DNA of 64,000 bases from Choristoneura fumiferana (Eukaryota; Arthropoda; Insecta; Lepidoptera; Tortricidae), in assembly GCF_025370935.1 (NCBI RefSeq), contig NC_133497.1:3882560-3946559 (forward strand), read 5' to 3'. The notes under the pieces are model-generated. The model did not search any database. It was not told the origin of the DNA and saw only the letters and a list, made by a program, of their open reading frames with translations. Of the stretch, positions 1 through 10,728 are shown in pieces; positions within the stretch are counted from its first letter, which is position 1; each line of letters begins with the position of its first letter. The translations under genes were made by a program, and so were the position numbers.

Positions 1-172
1 GACTATGAAACACTGTGGCATGCTCGAATTTATATGGTACGGTTTTAAGGTGTATTAAATATGATTTTAATCTAAACTTTGTTTTCACGCCGTAATAACA
101 GACTTTGAAAGCCACACTTAAAACCTCACGCAACAGTGCGCCATCTAGTGAGACAAAAAACGATAGCCCTCA
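1..172. repeat. Right end of a TIR element (MITE, TGAGGGCTATCG family)
   Basis: This is the right-hand part of a roughly 420-bp non-coding element cut by the window edge. It ends in the inverse of TGAGGGCTATCG after a GTGCGCCATCTAGTGAGAC block. The same sequence occurs as a complete copy at 59361-59778 and as an interrupted copy at 51613-53335. No coding capacity is visible. Confidence 0.75.
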
Positions 173-315
173 TTGACCTAGTCCCAAAGTAAGCTTAGCA
201 AAGCTTGTGTTATGGGTACTACTAAGCAACGGATAAATATAATTATATAGAGTTGATACATAAATAAATACATTTTACAAACACCCAAACAAGACGAGTG
301 CAGGAAGCATTTTTC

Positions 316-380
316 ATCGGGAATCGAACCCGGTTTAATTCGTAGTTTGTAGTTCTCTAACCACTTTTATAGTCTAGGTC
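316..380 (-). repeat. tRNA-like SINE head or tRNA pseudogene
   Basis: Read on the minus strand there is an A-box-like GTGGTTAGAGAAC and, after a suitable spacing, a B-box-like GGGTTCGATTCCCG. The acceptor stem does not close, so this looks like a pol III promoter remnant of a SINE rather than a functional tRNA. The rest of 173-563 is AT-rich sequence in which I see no gene. Confidence 0.4.
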
Positions 381-563
381 ATATGGTCGTCTAAACCCTT
401 GTCTCTCATGTTTGAGTTTTAGTATATCTATCATCCGAGTAGTAATACCTTGGGAGCCATCATATAACTAGTTGGGTAACTCTACAGTCTATAGCTACCC
501 GGATGGACCTCATAATTAATTAATCTTTTACTTGGTTGTGAAATTGTGTTTCTCTTCTGCCAG

Positions 564-645
564 GTACAGCCACAATGAACCTGCCGTCTGCCAGCCAGTT
601 CAAGTGACGTGCAATTGTTTCTGTAATAATGCTACGACTCCTTAA
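564..645 (+). CDS. Last exon of a serine protease paralogue (C-terminal Cys tail)
   Basis: A splice acceptor (TTCTCTTCTGCCAG) is followed by one nucleotide that completes a split codon, then 26 codons and TAA. The C-terminus reads VTCNCFCNNATTP. It matches the phase, the position of the cysteines and the CNCFCNN motif of the last protease exon at 57216-57399, but the rest of the sequence differs, so it belongs to a separate, tandem paralogue. All upstream exons, including the catalytic domain, lie outside the window. Seen directly: the acceptor, reading frame, motif and stop. Inferred: membership of the same protease family. No other match is recognised. Confidence 0.6.
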
Positions 646-1418
646 AAAGAGACTGTTTTTTTGGGGTTCCACAGTCCTATAAGGAACCCTTGTTTCGCCA
701 TGCCCGTCCGTGGGTTATTCGAGCGTTTCAACGCCCTCAATTATCGTGGTCACATTTTGTTATGAAACTTATGAATGGGCTGTAGAATTTGACCTTGAAA
801 CTGTAATAGTACCTATCTTTTCCATGTCAACAAAAATGTGCCCACGAAAAACGCTTGAATATGACCCCCGTCTGCGGCTTAGTTAACACACTGGTTAGCG
901 CAGTAGCGCTGCAAATTTTGCATGAGTTTATATGTTTTAAAATAACGCCGATAAAGTAATAAAATCTAGAAAAATCAAGATGGTGTATCTTTAATTAATT
1001 TAAAACTAAAATTATCATAGCGTAGTAAGCTTTTTTATATGATAAGGGGAGACCGAGTAGGCGGATCACCTGATGGAAAGCAATCACCGCAGCCCATGGA
1101 CATCCATAAGCTGAGTTACGGATGCGTTGTTAGCCCTTTGCGAAATCGCCAAGCACCACTATGCATTCCACCTTGTACTCCGCCACTTGTGCTCGTCATA
1201 CAAGTAACTCAAACCACAATCACCGTAGCATCAAATCCATATGACATCTTAGATAATAGCAAGGGCAAATTGATGTAATCGCAAGCCCTAGAAAATCCAA
1301 AAGAACCAAAATGGTACCTCTACCAGCTTCCCTCGCCTGTAAGACGTTATCGACTACCTACGTCGAGTAATGCAGTAGCAGTTGATCGACCCTTGCGAAA
1401 CCTGACTGTAGTTTATCA
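646..1418. other. Non-coding interval with GGTTCCG-type repeat remnants
   Basis: From about 660 there is a fragment of the GGTTCC(G) / GAACCCT repeat that recurs in longer form at 4876-5250, 28805-29410, 32303-32955 and 53747-54197. The remainder is AT-rich, and its one small open frame (1039-1278) shows no recognisable domain or splice context. I see no gene here. Confidence 0.5.
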
Positions 1419-1538
1419 GGGCTACTACGAAACTCGAAGTTCGTATCGTACCGTCCCTCTCGCTCTCGTATTAAATAGTATAATTGTCAGAGGGACCGCA
1501 CGACATGAACTTCGAGTTTCGAGTTTCGTAGTAGCCCT
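1419..1538. repeat. Hairpin repeat, GGCTACTACGAAACTCG family, copy 1
   Basis: The element is about 120 bp and self-complementary. It begins AGGGCTACTACGAAACTCGA and ends with the inverse, TTTCGTAGTAGCCCT, and its inner arms contain ACCGTCCCTCTCGC and its complement around a short AT loop. Related copies lie near 1931-2046, 22799-22925, 44829-44955 and 59050-59325. One copy is split by a SINE (44956-45000 plus 51165-51218), and one is cut by the assembly gap at 34401. It is a non-autonomous foldback element with no open reading frame. Confidence 0.75.
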
Positions 1539-1930
1539 GCAGGCAAGAATGGCAAGATGCTGTTTTTCTCTAGGTATTACGACAGCTGATCACAATTTAC
1601 CCTTTGTAATATCTTCGTTCGAATTCCTCAATTGTTAATGGTACCGACTCGAAATTTGGTATGGAATGTTGTTTAGATGAAAATGCAAGTACAGTCAATA
1701 ATATGTACAGTCAGCCAAAAAGCTTGTATTAAAAATGTAATTTTTAACACAATCCTTATTTTTTATTGATCTAGAGTTGCATCGGAGAAGGGTTTAGACT
1801 TTAGGGTTTAGGTTTAAATACAAAACAAATAAGATTTTGACTCTTTATTATTTAAATGCCATATAGGATACATTTAAAAAAAAATGGAAATAAATACGAG
1901 ATAAGCAACGAACGGGTCGCTTGATGAATT

Positions 1931-2046
1931 GTAAAATTCGAACTTCGTGTGTTGTCGTCCCACTGACGCTTATATTATTTAATACGAGAGAGAGAGGGAC
2001 GGCACGATACGAACTTTGAATTTCGTATTAGTAGTGTGTTCTGCAG
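1931..2046. repeat. Hairpin repeat, GGCTACTACGAAACTCG family, diverged copy
   Basis: It shares the GAACTTCGTGT ... TACGAGAGAGAGAGGGACGG core and the inverted-repeat layout with the copy 400 bp upstream, but its ends are eroded. It is non-coding. The sequence from 2047 to 2402 shows only AT-rich DNA. Confidence 0.6.
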
Positions 2047-2402
2047 TGGGACGTTAGAGGTCAAGATTATGATTATATCATCGTGTATATCGTCTATATA
2101 ATCGTGTAAAGCCTCCAAGGTGTAAAACCAGTCGAGTCAATGATCATTATCATACGAGACGAGTCGCAGTAAGCCTCTAGCCACAGCCACAAGGCCAGTG
2201 CCCGTCGTCGCGAGCGCTGACTGTCCTCAAACAGGTTGCAATTTATGGAAATACAGAATAAGAGTAAAAAACAATCCAAACATGTTTTCGTACGACGTGA
2301 TATTAATAGGTGAGTAGAGATAATTATAAGTTGACTTATAATCGTAAGTTGAACCGTTTAATTTTGTAATTTTATCAATTATTTGTCTTCTTTCTTTTTT
2401 TC

Positions 2403-2592
2403 TAAAAGGAAGAAAATAAGTCAAGTGGTCTAGAACTCTGTTAAGTAGTTAGCTAATTTAAAGTTCAACAGTCGGGACCCATTACTAAGAGTTTTTGAGC
2501 GACACGATTTAAATGGGTCCCGACTGTTGAACTTTAAATTAGCTAAGTACTTAACAGAGTTCTAGACTACTAGACTTATTTTCTTCCTTTTA
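2403..2592. repeat. Foldback element with 80-bp arms
   Basis: Two arms of 80 bp (2403-2482 and 2513-2592) are inverted copies with about three mismatches, separated by a 30-bp loop. Transcribed, it would form a long hairpin. There is no open reading frame. It looks like a young foldback MITE. Confidence 0.85.
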
Positions 2593-2822
2593 GTTTTGGC
2601 AGTCGGGTTTTTGTTTTTTTTTAATTTAATGTTTTATTTTACACTTTTTTGTTATTTATGTGTTTCGGAGAACCTGGTATCTGCGGGTGCATCTCAATGT
2701 TCACATTAAAGTACAGTGCATCTTAATGTTTACATTAAAGTATCGGTAATACTTTTTTTAACAATGCATATCTGTACATATTGTAGAAAACTTATGACAT
2801 GCATGTAGATAATAATTATTAT

Positions 2823-2872
2823 TCAAAGTCAAAGTCAAAGTCAAAGTCAGTCAAGTCAAAGTCAAAGTCAAA
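2823..2872. repeat. (GTCAAA)n microsatellite
   Basis: About eight copies of the hexamer TCAAAG, with one interruption (GTCAGTCAAG). It is a simple repeat in AT-rich, gene-free DNA. Confidence 0.9.
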
Positions 2873-3074
2873 ATACAGGCCATATCTGAACATATTATAG
2901 AAAACTTATGATATGCATGTAGATAAAGTTTTGTATGCGGCTATACATAATTAGGCATTAAAACACTCGTGTGATCTTATTATGAAACACTCGTACTTTA
3001 ATGCCTCTCATTATGCACCAGCCACATAAATAACTATTAATACAACAATTGTGAATGTTTATTAATCTTAAAGC

Positions 3075-3176
3075 ATGGCTTCTTCGGGTGGCAACAAGAA
3101 AACAAAGTGTACGAAATGTGCTAATGTAATTACAGGAAGAGAATTTTTAAAATGCTGCAAACTGTTCCGGACCTAG
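3075..3176 (+). pseudogene. Truncated LINE ORF1 start (zinc-finger-like)
   Basis: An ATG opens 33 codons beginning MASSGGNKKTKCTKC, with a CX2C pair followed by a CC pair, and then a stop. This resembles the Cys-rich N-terminus found in ORF1 or PHD-like proteins of lepidopteran LINEs. A LINE reverse-transcriptase fragment on the same strand starts about 900 bp downstream, so both may derive from one decayed element. The sequence between them (3177-4060) has no recognisable coding region. The identification is tentative. Confidence 0.35.
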
Positions 3177-4059
3177 TACGCTGTGCTTTTTTAGGAAAGC
3201 TAATTAATCAAAAAAGAATTTCAGTACTTTGTATATTGGGTGTCATACTTTCTTTTTATTTAATTAGTTGTTTGTAAAGAACTGACTACTTTTTGGTCCA
3301 TTTCATCATCATAAAAGAATATTGAAATAATTACAATTTAATTTTTTTCTTCTGATCTTTTTGTGAAAAATCTTTTATTCACCAATAAGTATCTTGGAAA
3401 CTATTTTCGGACAGGGTACATGTAATTTTTTACTGCAAATAAGTTGTACTACACGCCCGTAAAAAGAATGTATTCGATAACCAATCATCCTGTATAAATT
3501 CGGTGACATAACCATAATGTTGGTAAAGAAATTGTGTGGTCCGAGCGGGATCGTCTCCGCAGGAGTCTACAGGAGTGAATCCTTCAACGGCTGATGGTAT
3601 CGACTTTAAACTTTTTGGTACCTATCACACTATACTCCTGAACACAACCAACAAGTGATCAACTCAAAATAAAACTTGATTTAGATTTTATTGAATTTCG
3701 GGAAGGTCGAAATAAAGATGGTGGATTATTTTGACCTAATATATTTCTGATTTAGGAGTGCAAATTTAGTTCGGATGACAATGCAAATACAGTCTAAAAA
3801 AAAGCTTGCGTTGATGTGAAAAGTTTAACAAAACCTATTTCAGTTTCAGGTTTATTTTTATCTCTAGGATCCGTTCGAGCCGGTCAGACCGACAATAATG
3901 GGGAAATTAATCAATTTGATTATCATGACTGGAACTTTCATCTACATCGAGGTGACTATGCACTCCTTACTCAATTAATTTCAGAAGTGTCATAGGAAGT
4001 CGTTCTTTAAATCAGGTGAAATGAATTGTATGAAATAATACTTACCAAAAAAACCAAGA

Positions 4060-4877
4060 TCTTCCATATCCAGTAGATGCTACCCAGTCTGGTTTACTGC
4101 GGACTTGATAAAGGCAATCTCGCAAAAGTCTGCCCTTCACCGAGAATTGAAGCGTACGGGTGACGTCGCTGTTTATGCTGACTTCTCCAAGCTGAGGGCT
4201 GATATTAACGACAGGTCGTCCCAGGCTTATGAGGTTCAGCCGCAAGTTTAGTGACCTACGATGGGATTGCGTGTGAGGGCAGTGGGGCGGCTCGTGCTTT
4301 TTCCAATTTCTTCAGTGTATTCCTGCCCACGGTGCCTCGGCTTGATTATAATAAAATAATCTCTGAAGACCTATTAGGTACAAGCATTTTCATATCGTCA
4401 AAATTTTACTTAGGCTGCTTAAAGCCCCATATTTCCCCTGGGCCAGATAATTTTCCAGCGTTCATTCTAAAGGGATGCAAGATGCAAAGAATTTTCAATT
4501 TGGCTCTCTCTACTGGTGTGTACCTGGACCGTTGGAAGAATACACGCTTTAGACCTATTCCTAAGTCTCATGCTGCATTGTGTATCGAGGATCATAGCCC
4601 TATCTAGCCATTCTCTCTTCCATGGCTAAGCTATTCGAGTCCATCTTGAGTAAGCGTATCTCAGCTCAAATCAAACCCTACCTTTGTGAAGCTCAACACG
4701 GTTTAAGACCGAGACGTTCTGTCTATACCAACTTGCTGACTGTGGTTGACTCCATTTCTGAGCATTTGGATAGGAGAACACAGGTCGACTGTTATACTTC
4801 GGCTTCAAAAAGGCTTTTGATCGCGTGGAAAACGATATTCTACTCAAGAAGCTACGTGGCATTGGTTTTATCTTCAA
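4060..4877 (+). pseudogene. Non-LTR retrotransposon reverse transcriptase fragment (Jockey-like)
   Basis: Conceptual translation across several frame changes shows, in order: the pre-RT segment typical of Jockey LINEs (PVWFTADLIKAI ... FSKLRADIND); SPGPDNFPAFIL; FRPIPKSH; MAKLFESILSKRISAQIK; and the palm region start FKKAFDRVENDILLKKL. The catalytic FADD box and everything downstream are missing, because a GGTTCCG-type repeat begins at about 4876. Multiple stops and shifts make it non-functional. It encodes no host function. Confidence 0.8.
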
Positions 4878-5250
4878 AAAACCGGCCAAGTGCGAGTAGA
4901 ACTCGCGCACCGAGGGCTCCGTGCACGTTATTATTATTTTTTTTATTTTTATTATATGATGTAACTAAACATTTATGGCTTTCGCAGTTTTTTCTTTATC
5001 TCAGGCTCTAAGACGTTGATCCGTACCGTAACAAATTTCAAGATTCTGAGTTCACGGGAAGTACCCTGTAGGCAGGTTTCGATTCCCTTGAGAGTATCGA
5101 AAATTCATAGACTTGAGTATTTCATATGAATTTCAGCTTGATATCTCCATGCGTTCCTGAGAAAAAGGGCCTTGACAGACAGACAGACAGACAACAAAGT
5201 GATCCTATAAGGGTTCCGTTTTTTCCTTTTGAGGTACGGAACCCTAAAAA
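4876..5250 (+). repeat. GGTTCCG / CGGCCAAG interspersed repeat
   Basis: It starts AAAAAACCGGCCAAGTGCGAG, contains a (GACA)n stretch and ends GGTACGGAACCCTAAAAA. The same layout recurs at 28805-29410, 32303-32955 (inverted) and 53747-54197. It interrupts the LINE fragment on its left. It is non-autonomous, and I do not assign it to a named family. Confidence 0.75.
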
Positions 5251-5590
5251 CAAAAATCATGTTTGGTTGCGATAATTGAATTAGTCAAATTGTAATTTCA
5301 TTCAATAATAACATTATTGTTCCATACATTTTTTGAATCGCGAATATTACAATCGAATTGAGAATCAAAATTGACCCAAGCCTAGATTGTTTATGAATTA
5401 AAAGAAACTTTAACTGTCACTGTCAGTAATTTATTGAAACAGGTTTTACGCCGACAATTCGATTTGTAGCATTTGAAGATGGCGGATGTAGACAATAACT
5501 AATTTTGGTATTTCTGTTTATTTGGCTAGTTGAAGTATAATTTTGTTTTAATTTTTGGTAGTGTGTAGTTTTGATTTTGTCTGTGCCGTT

Positions 5591-5785
5591 GACCAACAGT
5601 GGTGTAGCGGTATAGCACGCGGTACGGAATACCGAGGACCTGGGTTCGATTCCCAGTGTTGGTCTTATTTTTTTGGTTTTTCTGTGCATCTATATTTCAG
5701 TTTGTATTTTCAATTTAGGTTTTACGGGATGACCGTAAAAGTAAAAATTTGGAATTGAAATAAAAAATACAAAAAGATTCCAAAC
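5591..5785 (+). repeat. tRNA-derived SINE
   Basis: The head folds like a tRNA: the acceptor pair GACCAAC / GTTGGTC is 7 bp, the T arm is CTGGG-TTCGATT-CCCAG, and the A box is GTAGCGGTATAGC. The anticodon arm is irregular. The unrelated tail (TTTTTCTGTGCATC ... GGAATTGAAATAAAAAATAC) recurs at 39965-40220, which marks it as a SINE rather than a tRNA gene. 5251-5590 is otherwise empty of genes. Confidence 0.8.
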
Positions 5786-7549
5786 AACCAATCTTAATTT
5801 TGACAGTGTTCTATGCGGCGATTAACCTTAACAGTGAACAGTGATCACAAAATTCTATATTGCTCTCGTGTCTGACTTTTTTTCATGCGCATGTTGTCTC
5901 CACGTGGTTTCTGGATTATTTCTATCAAGTTGCAAAAAGTAAAATGACCGTACAACGTCCCTCTCAAAGAGAGTTTACTTTAGCACTGGCGAAATTGTCC
6001 TACAGGACAGAAAAGACATATTTAAAAAAATAAATAGAAGAAGAGGTTTTATGCCACTACCTAACTTGAAAATACAGGTAGATCTGTACATATACGTTTT
6101 ATAGAAAACTTATGATTAGTTTATGATGCATGTTTGCATGTAGATTACGACGAATCAGGAACAATTCGATTTAAGTAGTAACAAATTATTGGCAGCAAAC
6201 CATGTAGATTTCCGGCTGTCCGTCTGTCAAGACCCTTGAGGAACGCGTGGAGGTATCAAGCTGAAATTCAAATCAAATACTCAAGTCTACTGTCTTTGGA
6301 GCTGTGAAAAAATCACTTCTAAGTTAACTCAATTAACAGATACAGCCGTTTATGCTGCAAATTTTCGACACAAGGGAATCAAAACCGACAGGGTAGGTAC
6401 TTTTCGTGAACTCAGAATCTTGAAATTTGATACCAAGCAATAATATTTATATTAAGATTCAGGTGCAACTGCAAACTAAACTCAATGGAGTGTAGCTACC
6501 CCCTCTTTTAGGGATTGAATTTTTAAAGCCTATAACCTGGCCGGGGAATTTTCTCGACATAATATCAAGTTTGCAACAAAATCCGTTGAGTTGTTTCCAC
6601 GTGATGCGCGGTCAAATAAACGACAAACAGATAAACAGAGAGAAATTCTAAAACTGTAGGAATGGGATGTGTTCTGTTATCAATTCTAATTATCCCCACC
6701 AACATTTTTTGGATATCTTCGATGTACAGACTTTCGACTTTTCAGCTTTATTATACAAGGTGCACGTGAGCATTACGAGAGATTATAATCACGAATTCCT
6801 GAGGCTATAAGGAGTAATAAATGTTATATGAACCCAGGTACAAATGTGCTTAGTTTTTGAGATATTTCCATTTTTATGCAAAAAAGTTTACATAGGTACT
6901 TACTTCCTACCATACCGAATTAAAAAAAAAATCCAACCAAAAGTCAGTTATCTTGCTTTCTTAACTAACGTAATGATATGATAATTTTTTGTTTTATCTG
7001 CGAAGTTCGCGTTTATTTGTACTTAAATTGAGGTTTCTAAAGGGCGTGCCAGGCAGGATAAGCTAAGTGATTCTGCCCCCATCTAATTTGGGCTCGTAAT
7101 TTTTATGGATGGTGAGGCTCTACATTAGTAATAAATTTGCAAAATTTCAGCCCTCCAAACTTAAGTTTTTTGTATAAAAGATAAAAGAAAATATGTTTTT
7201 TTTTTCAATATGTTTTTTTTTCAACCTATTTAAGCGTGCATCACAAATATTGTACATTCATTACATATTTGACATGAATAACATTTTCATTGTCATAGAA
7301 AAAAATAAAAAAAATGCTGACTGAACATTTCATATTTTTTTATTATTTACTTCCACTTTAGAGACCGCTCTAATTTTTTCACCAGTAATACACTCACAAA
7401 TAAGCTATAACATGTATTTTTTTCAAAATTATAGCTGTGCTAGAACATGGAGATATCTTTACATAAGATACTTTACCATACATTTTTCTGTCTCTTTAAA
7501 GAAACGTGCACGCGGCATTCTAAATACTGGCCACTTACATTTCGTTAGG
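5786..7549. other. Long gene-free AT-rich interval
   Basis: I find no exon, RNA gene or complete transposon in this stretch. Around 6230-6430 there are degraded pieces that resemble the inner part of the GGTTCCG repeats (CTGTCCGTCTGTCAAG and neighbouring motifs). Confidence 0.5.
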
Positions 7550-8913
7550 TCTTTTTTTTATGTAGCCTGTAATATGTCCCACTGCTGGGCAAAGGCCTCC
7601 CCTTTCTTTCGCCACTCTTCCCTATCATGAGCATGCACCTGCCAATCGAGCTGAAAAGCGCTCAGGTCGTCCCGCCATCTCCTCTTGGGTCTGCCTCTGC
7701 CCCTTTGACCATCCTTCGGAACCCATTCGGTAACGATTCGTGACCATCGGTCTGGATGCATGCGGCAGAAATGTCCGGCCCGGTCTTGACACCCACATCG
7801 GTTATACGGGTTTTGGAGCGCAGTGCCGTGTTTCTGATTCGATCAGTTCTTCGAACACCCAGAATATACTGCGCTCCATTGCTCGTTGGCAAACCTTGAG
7901 CCTAGACTTTTGAGCTTCAGTTAATGACCAAGTCTGGGCGCCGTAGGTTAAGATGGGAAGAATGCACATGTCGACGAGTTTGCGCTTAAGTGACAGAGGA
8001 AGGTTGCCCTTCATTAGCGTCTTCATGGACCAGAAGCTCTTCCAGGCATTATCGATACGCCTATCGATTTCTCGTGACTGCCTGTTTTCGAAGGATGCTA
8101 CCTGGCCCAACTAGATATACTCGTCGACGTACTGTATATCTTGCCCATCTATTGTAACTCTACGTTTCACGCTATTGGTCATTACCTGTGTCTTTGCTCT
8201 TATTGGTCATTACCTGTGTCTTTGCTCTGTTCATTGTGAGTCCAACCTCAAAACTCGCCGTGCTCAGATCTTGGAGCATTTGCTGAAGTTGGTGTGGTGT
8301 TTCGGAAATTAAAACGATGTCGTCAGCGAAGCGGAGGTTTGATATTTTTTACCACCGACCTCGATGCCCATTATATTTTCCCAAGAGACCGCTAGCTTCT
8401 TGAATATTTCCTCGAGGCAACTGGTGAGCAATTTTGGAGACAGTGGGTCCCCCTGTTTCACGCCCTTCTCGATGTCAAAAATAGCTTAGGGCCTGGAGCA
8501 TGCAACTTGACACTGGCTGTACTGATGTTGTATATAGTAGCAATGAGTTCAACATAGGTATTATTTATACCTTGACTGGGTAGGGCTGAAAGTATGGCTG
8601 GATGGTGAACACAAATCAAAATCAAATGCCTTGTGGTAGTCCACGAAGGCCAGATATAACGGTTTTTTGAACTCAATTGTACTTTTCAATGATTTGGTTG
8701 AGGGTGTGCAGATAGATGATCGATGGTCGAGAAACTGGGACGAAAGCCAGCTTGTTCTGGGGGTTGATGTTGGTCCAACAGAGGGGCAATTCTATTTTCA
8801 ATTATTTTTGTAAATAATTTGTAAATGTGCGAAGTTAAACTAATAGGTCTGTAATTACTTATGTCAGCTTTATCGCCCTTTTTGCGTAACAAAATGATAC
8901 TAGAATGGCAAAG
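7550..8913 (-). pseudogene. RTE-like LINE, RT and C-terminal region, truncated at gap
   Basis: Minus-strand translations give, from 5' to 3': KGDKADISNYRPISLTS and AGFRPSFSTIDHL (RT fingers/palm); a FADDIVLI catalytic box near 8310; PILTYGAQTWSLTE; and the C-terminus GRGRPKRRWRDDL ... EEWRKKGEAFAQQWD, a hallmark of lepidopteran RTE-type LINEs. The frame changes several times. The upstream end is missing because the contig stops at 8913. A second, shorter C-terminal fragment of this kind lies at 42187-42540. Confidence 0.85.
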
Positions 8914-9013
8914 NNNNNNNNNNNNNNNNNNNNNNNNNNNNNNNNNNNNNNNNNNNNNNNNNNNNNNNNNNNNNNNNNNNNNNNNNNNNNNNNNNNNNNN
9001 NNNNNNNNNNNNN
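8914..9013. other. Assembly gap of exactly 100 N
   Basis: A fixed-size run of N, typical of a scaffold join of unknown length. The first base after it aligns with 56682, inside the protease gene of contig C. Confidence 0.99.
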
Positions 9014-10310
9014 CAGAAATCATTATTTATTTAGAAAAAGGAAATAGGTAGGGTACCGTTACCATTTCGCCAAATAATTGCTCTCGAACTTAGTGCCGCG
9101 CGGCCGACATACATCGGCGTCGCGCACCCGACTGCTTTCCTGCGGTTTCCTGCAATCTGCGCTTGAGGGGTGGGTTAACTCGAACTGGTGCGGTCGGAGC
9201 GTGGCCATTCTGTACGTTAGTAGGTACTATTACATATTCTGTGCCTTTGGGTTTAATTTAGGGGGTTGCAATCAAGTTAACCTGCGTGATACTACACTGT
9301 TTACGAAACAAGTGTGACGAACCCCTTTTGTCCACAGACACATACCAGATCTAGAAGAGGAGTGTAAGAAGCATTTTCCTACTGTCCAGATCGATACGGA
9401 AAATACGAAAGAACCAGAGAAACCGGCGAGCGGCAGGCCGGGTCAATTAATTTGTAATTGTAACTGTTTTTGTAATAATACGGCACCGACGCAAAGATAA
9501 TATAATATCCTACAATTAAAAACGTCTAAAGTATTTATCCTATTCATTTTTAATACCTACAAGCTTTTTAGGGTTCCGTTTTTGCCATTTTGGCTACGGA
9601 ATATATAGTTTTCAGGCATGTCTGTCTGTCTGTCTGTACGTCCGTGCTTGCTCAAAGCTATCAATGATAGTTAGCTGTAATTTTGCACGACACTATGTAA
9701 ACTGTGCCGACAAAATGGTACAGTAAAAAAAAAAAAAAGTTTTTAGAGTAGGTACTTCCCATAGACGTGGTGGGCGTGATCCGACCTTGTATAGTGTGGG
9801 GTTATCGTTGGATTGGTCTTTTCAAATCATTAGGGGTTTGCTAAGACGATTTTCGATTCATTGATTTATTGCGAAATATTCAACTTTAATGTGCACATTT
9901 TCATTAAAATCGAGCGTCCGTGTCCCCCCCCCCTCTCAAAATTGAAACCGGTGGGTGGAAGAGATAAGGAGAAAAAAAATAAGTTCAATGAATGAATGAT
10001 GATACTAGGTAGTCTCCAACTAAACTCTGAAGGGATCGAAAATGGTAGCAGCAAAGAGGTAGCAGTAATTCAAATACAGATAATACTTTTGAATAGAGCG
10101 ATGAAGCGAAATAGAAAACGAAGAAGAGATAGAAAACAAAGAGGATGAAAGTGCTTCGTCTGGTGACTAAACATTTGAGTCAAGTACCAGTTTAGAACGT
10201 AATTATTCGTCGCGCTCTCATTTTCTGTAAGTAAAAGCATTATTATTATTATTTTTCTATTTACATGCAACATGACGGTTGACACCTTATGTGAAGATGA
10301 GAAAGATATG
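9014..10310 (+). repeat. Left part of duplicated block, copy 1
   Basis: Collinear with 56682-58342. Shared landmarks are the CAGAAATCATTATTTATTT start, the protease last exon, a GGTTCCG repeat end, the poly-C run and the GACACCTTATGTGAAGATG end. Copy 1 lacks the 212-bp MITE seen at 56898-57109, and has a BEL/Pao element at its right end where copy 2 has none. Confidence 0.9.
9338..9500 (+). CDS. Serine protease last exon, copy 1 (contig-truncated)
   Basis: The acceptor TTTTGTCCACAG is followed by a split-codon base and then HIPDLEEECKKHFPTVQ ... ICNCNCFCNNTAPTQ, ending in TAA. It duplicates the last exon at 57216-57399. Compared with that copy, a base missing after GTCC and another length change about 25 bp later put a short internal stretch out of frame before the frame is restored, and the last few residues differ. 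All upstream exons are absent, because the contig begins only 324 bp before the exon. Most likely this is the other allele of the contig C gene, with two indels that may be consensus errors. Confidence 0.7.
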
Positions 10311-10470
10311 TGTTGAATATAATGCATGTGAATTTGTGTATGTGTGAGTGCAACTATAAACTGCTATCCAATATTAATTTAAAACAGTTGCAAATAAACC
10401 TTCAAATAAGAAATACATCTTTCTGTGTCTCCATCCCTACAAACCAAAAAGAAACCTTATCGCTAGAACA
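10311..10470 (+). repeat. 5' LTR of the outer BEL/Pao element
   Basis: 160 bp, TG...CA bounded and identical to the 3' LTR. It is preceded by ATATG. The sequence just after it begins TATGGTCGAACATCG; a primer-binding site probably starts at TGG, but I cannot match it to a particular tRNA. Confidence 0.95.
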
Positions 10471-10728
10471 TATGGTCGAACATCGAACCGGATCGTGAAG
10501 TGAGTTACAACATTACGAGCCGAGCGGTAAACAAAAGAACGGACCGAGCGGCCGGCGCGAGAACAAAAGGAAGCGGCGAAGGAACAAAAAAAAGGGTCGT
10601 TTGGACATCGATGTTTACAAGTTTAGTGCAATATTGTAATTAGTTAAATAAAACTACGTACTACGCTATCGAAGAAAAAAGAAACGTGATTATTAACTAA
10701 ACTACGAAGTGTGAAAATAATATTTAAA

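Noticed and set aside
2403..2592. Possible microRNA precursor
   Set aside because: The arms are far too long and perfect, and the shape is that of a foldback transposon.
5591..5665. Functional tRNA gene
   Set aside because: The acceptor and T arms pair, but the anticodon arm is irregular, and a SINE tail shared with 39965-40220 follows.
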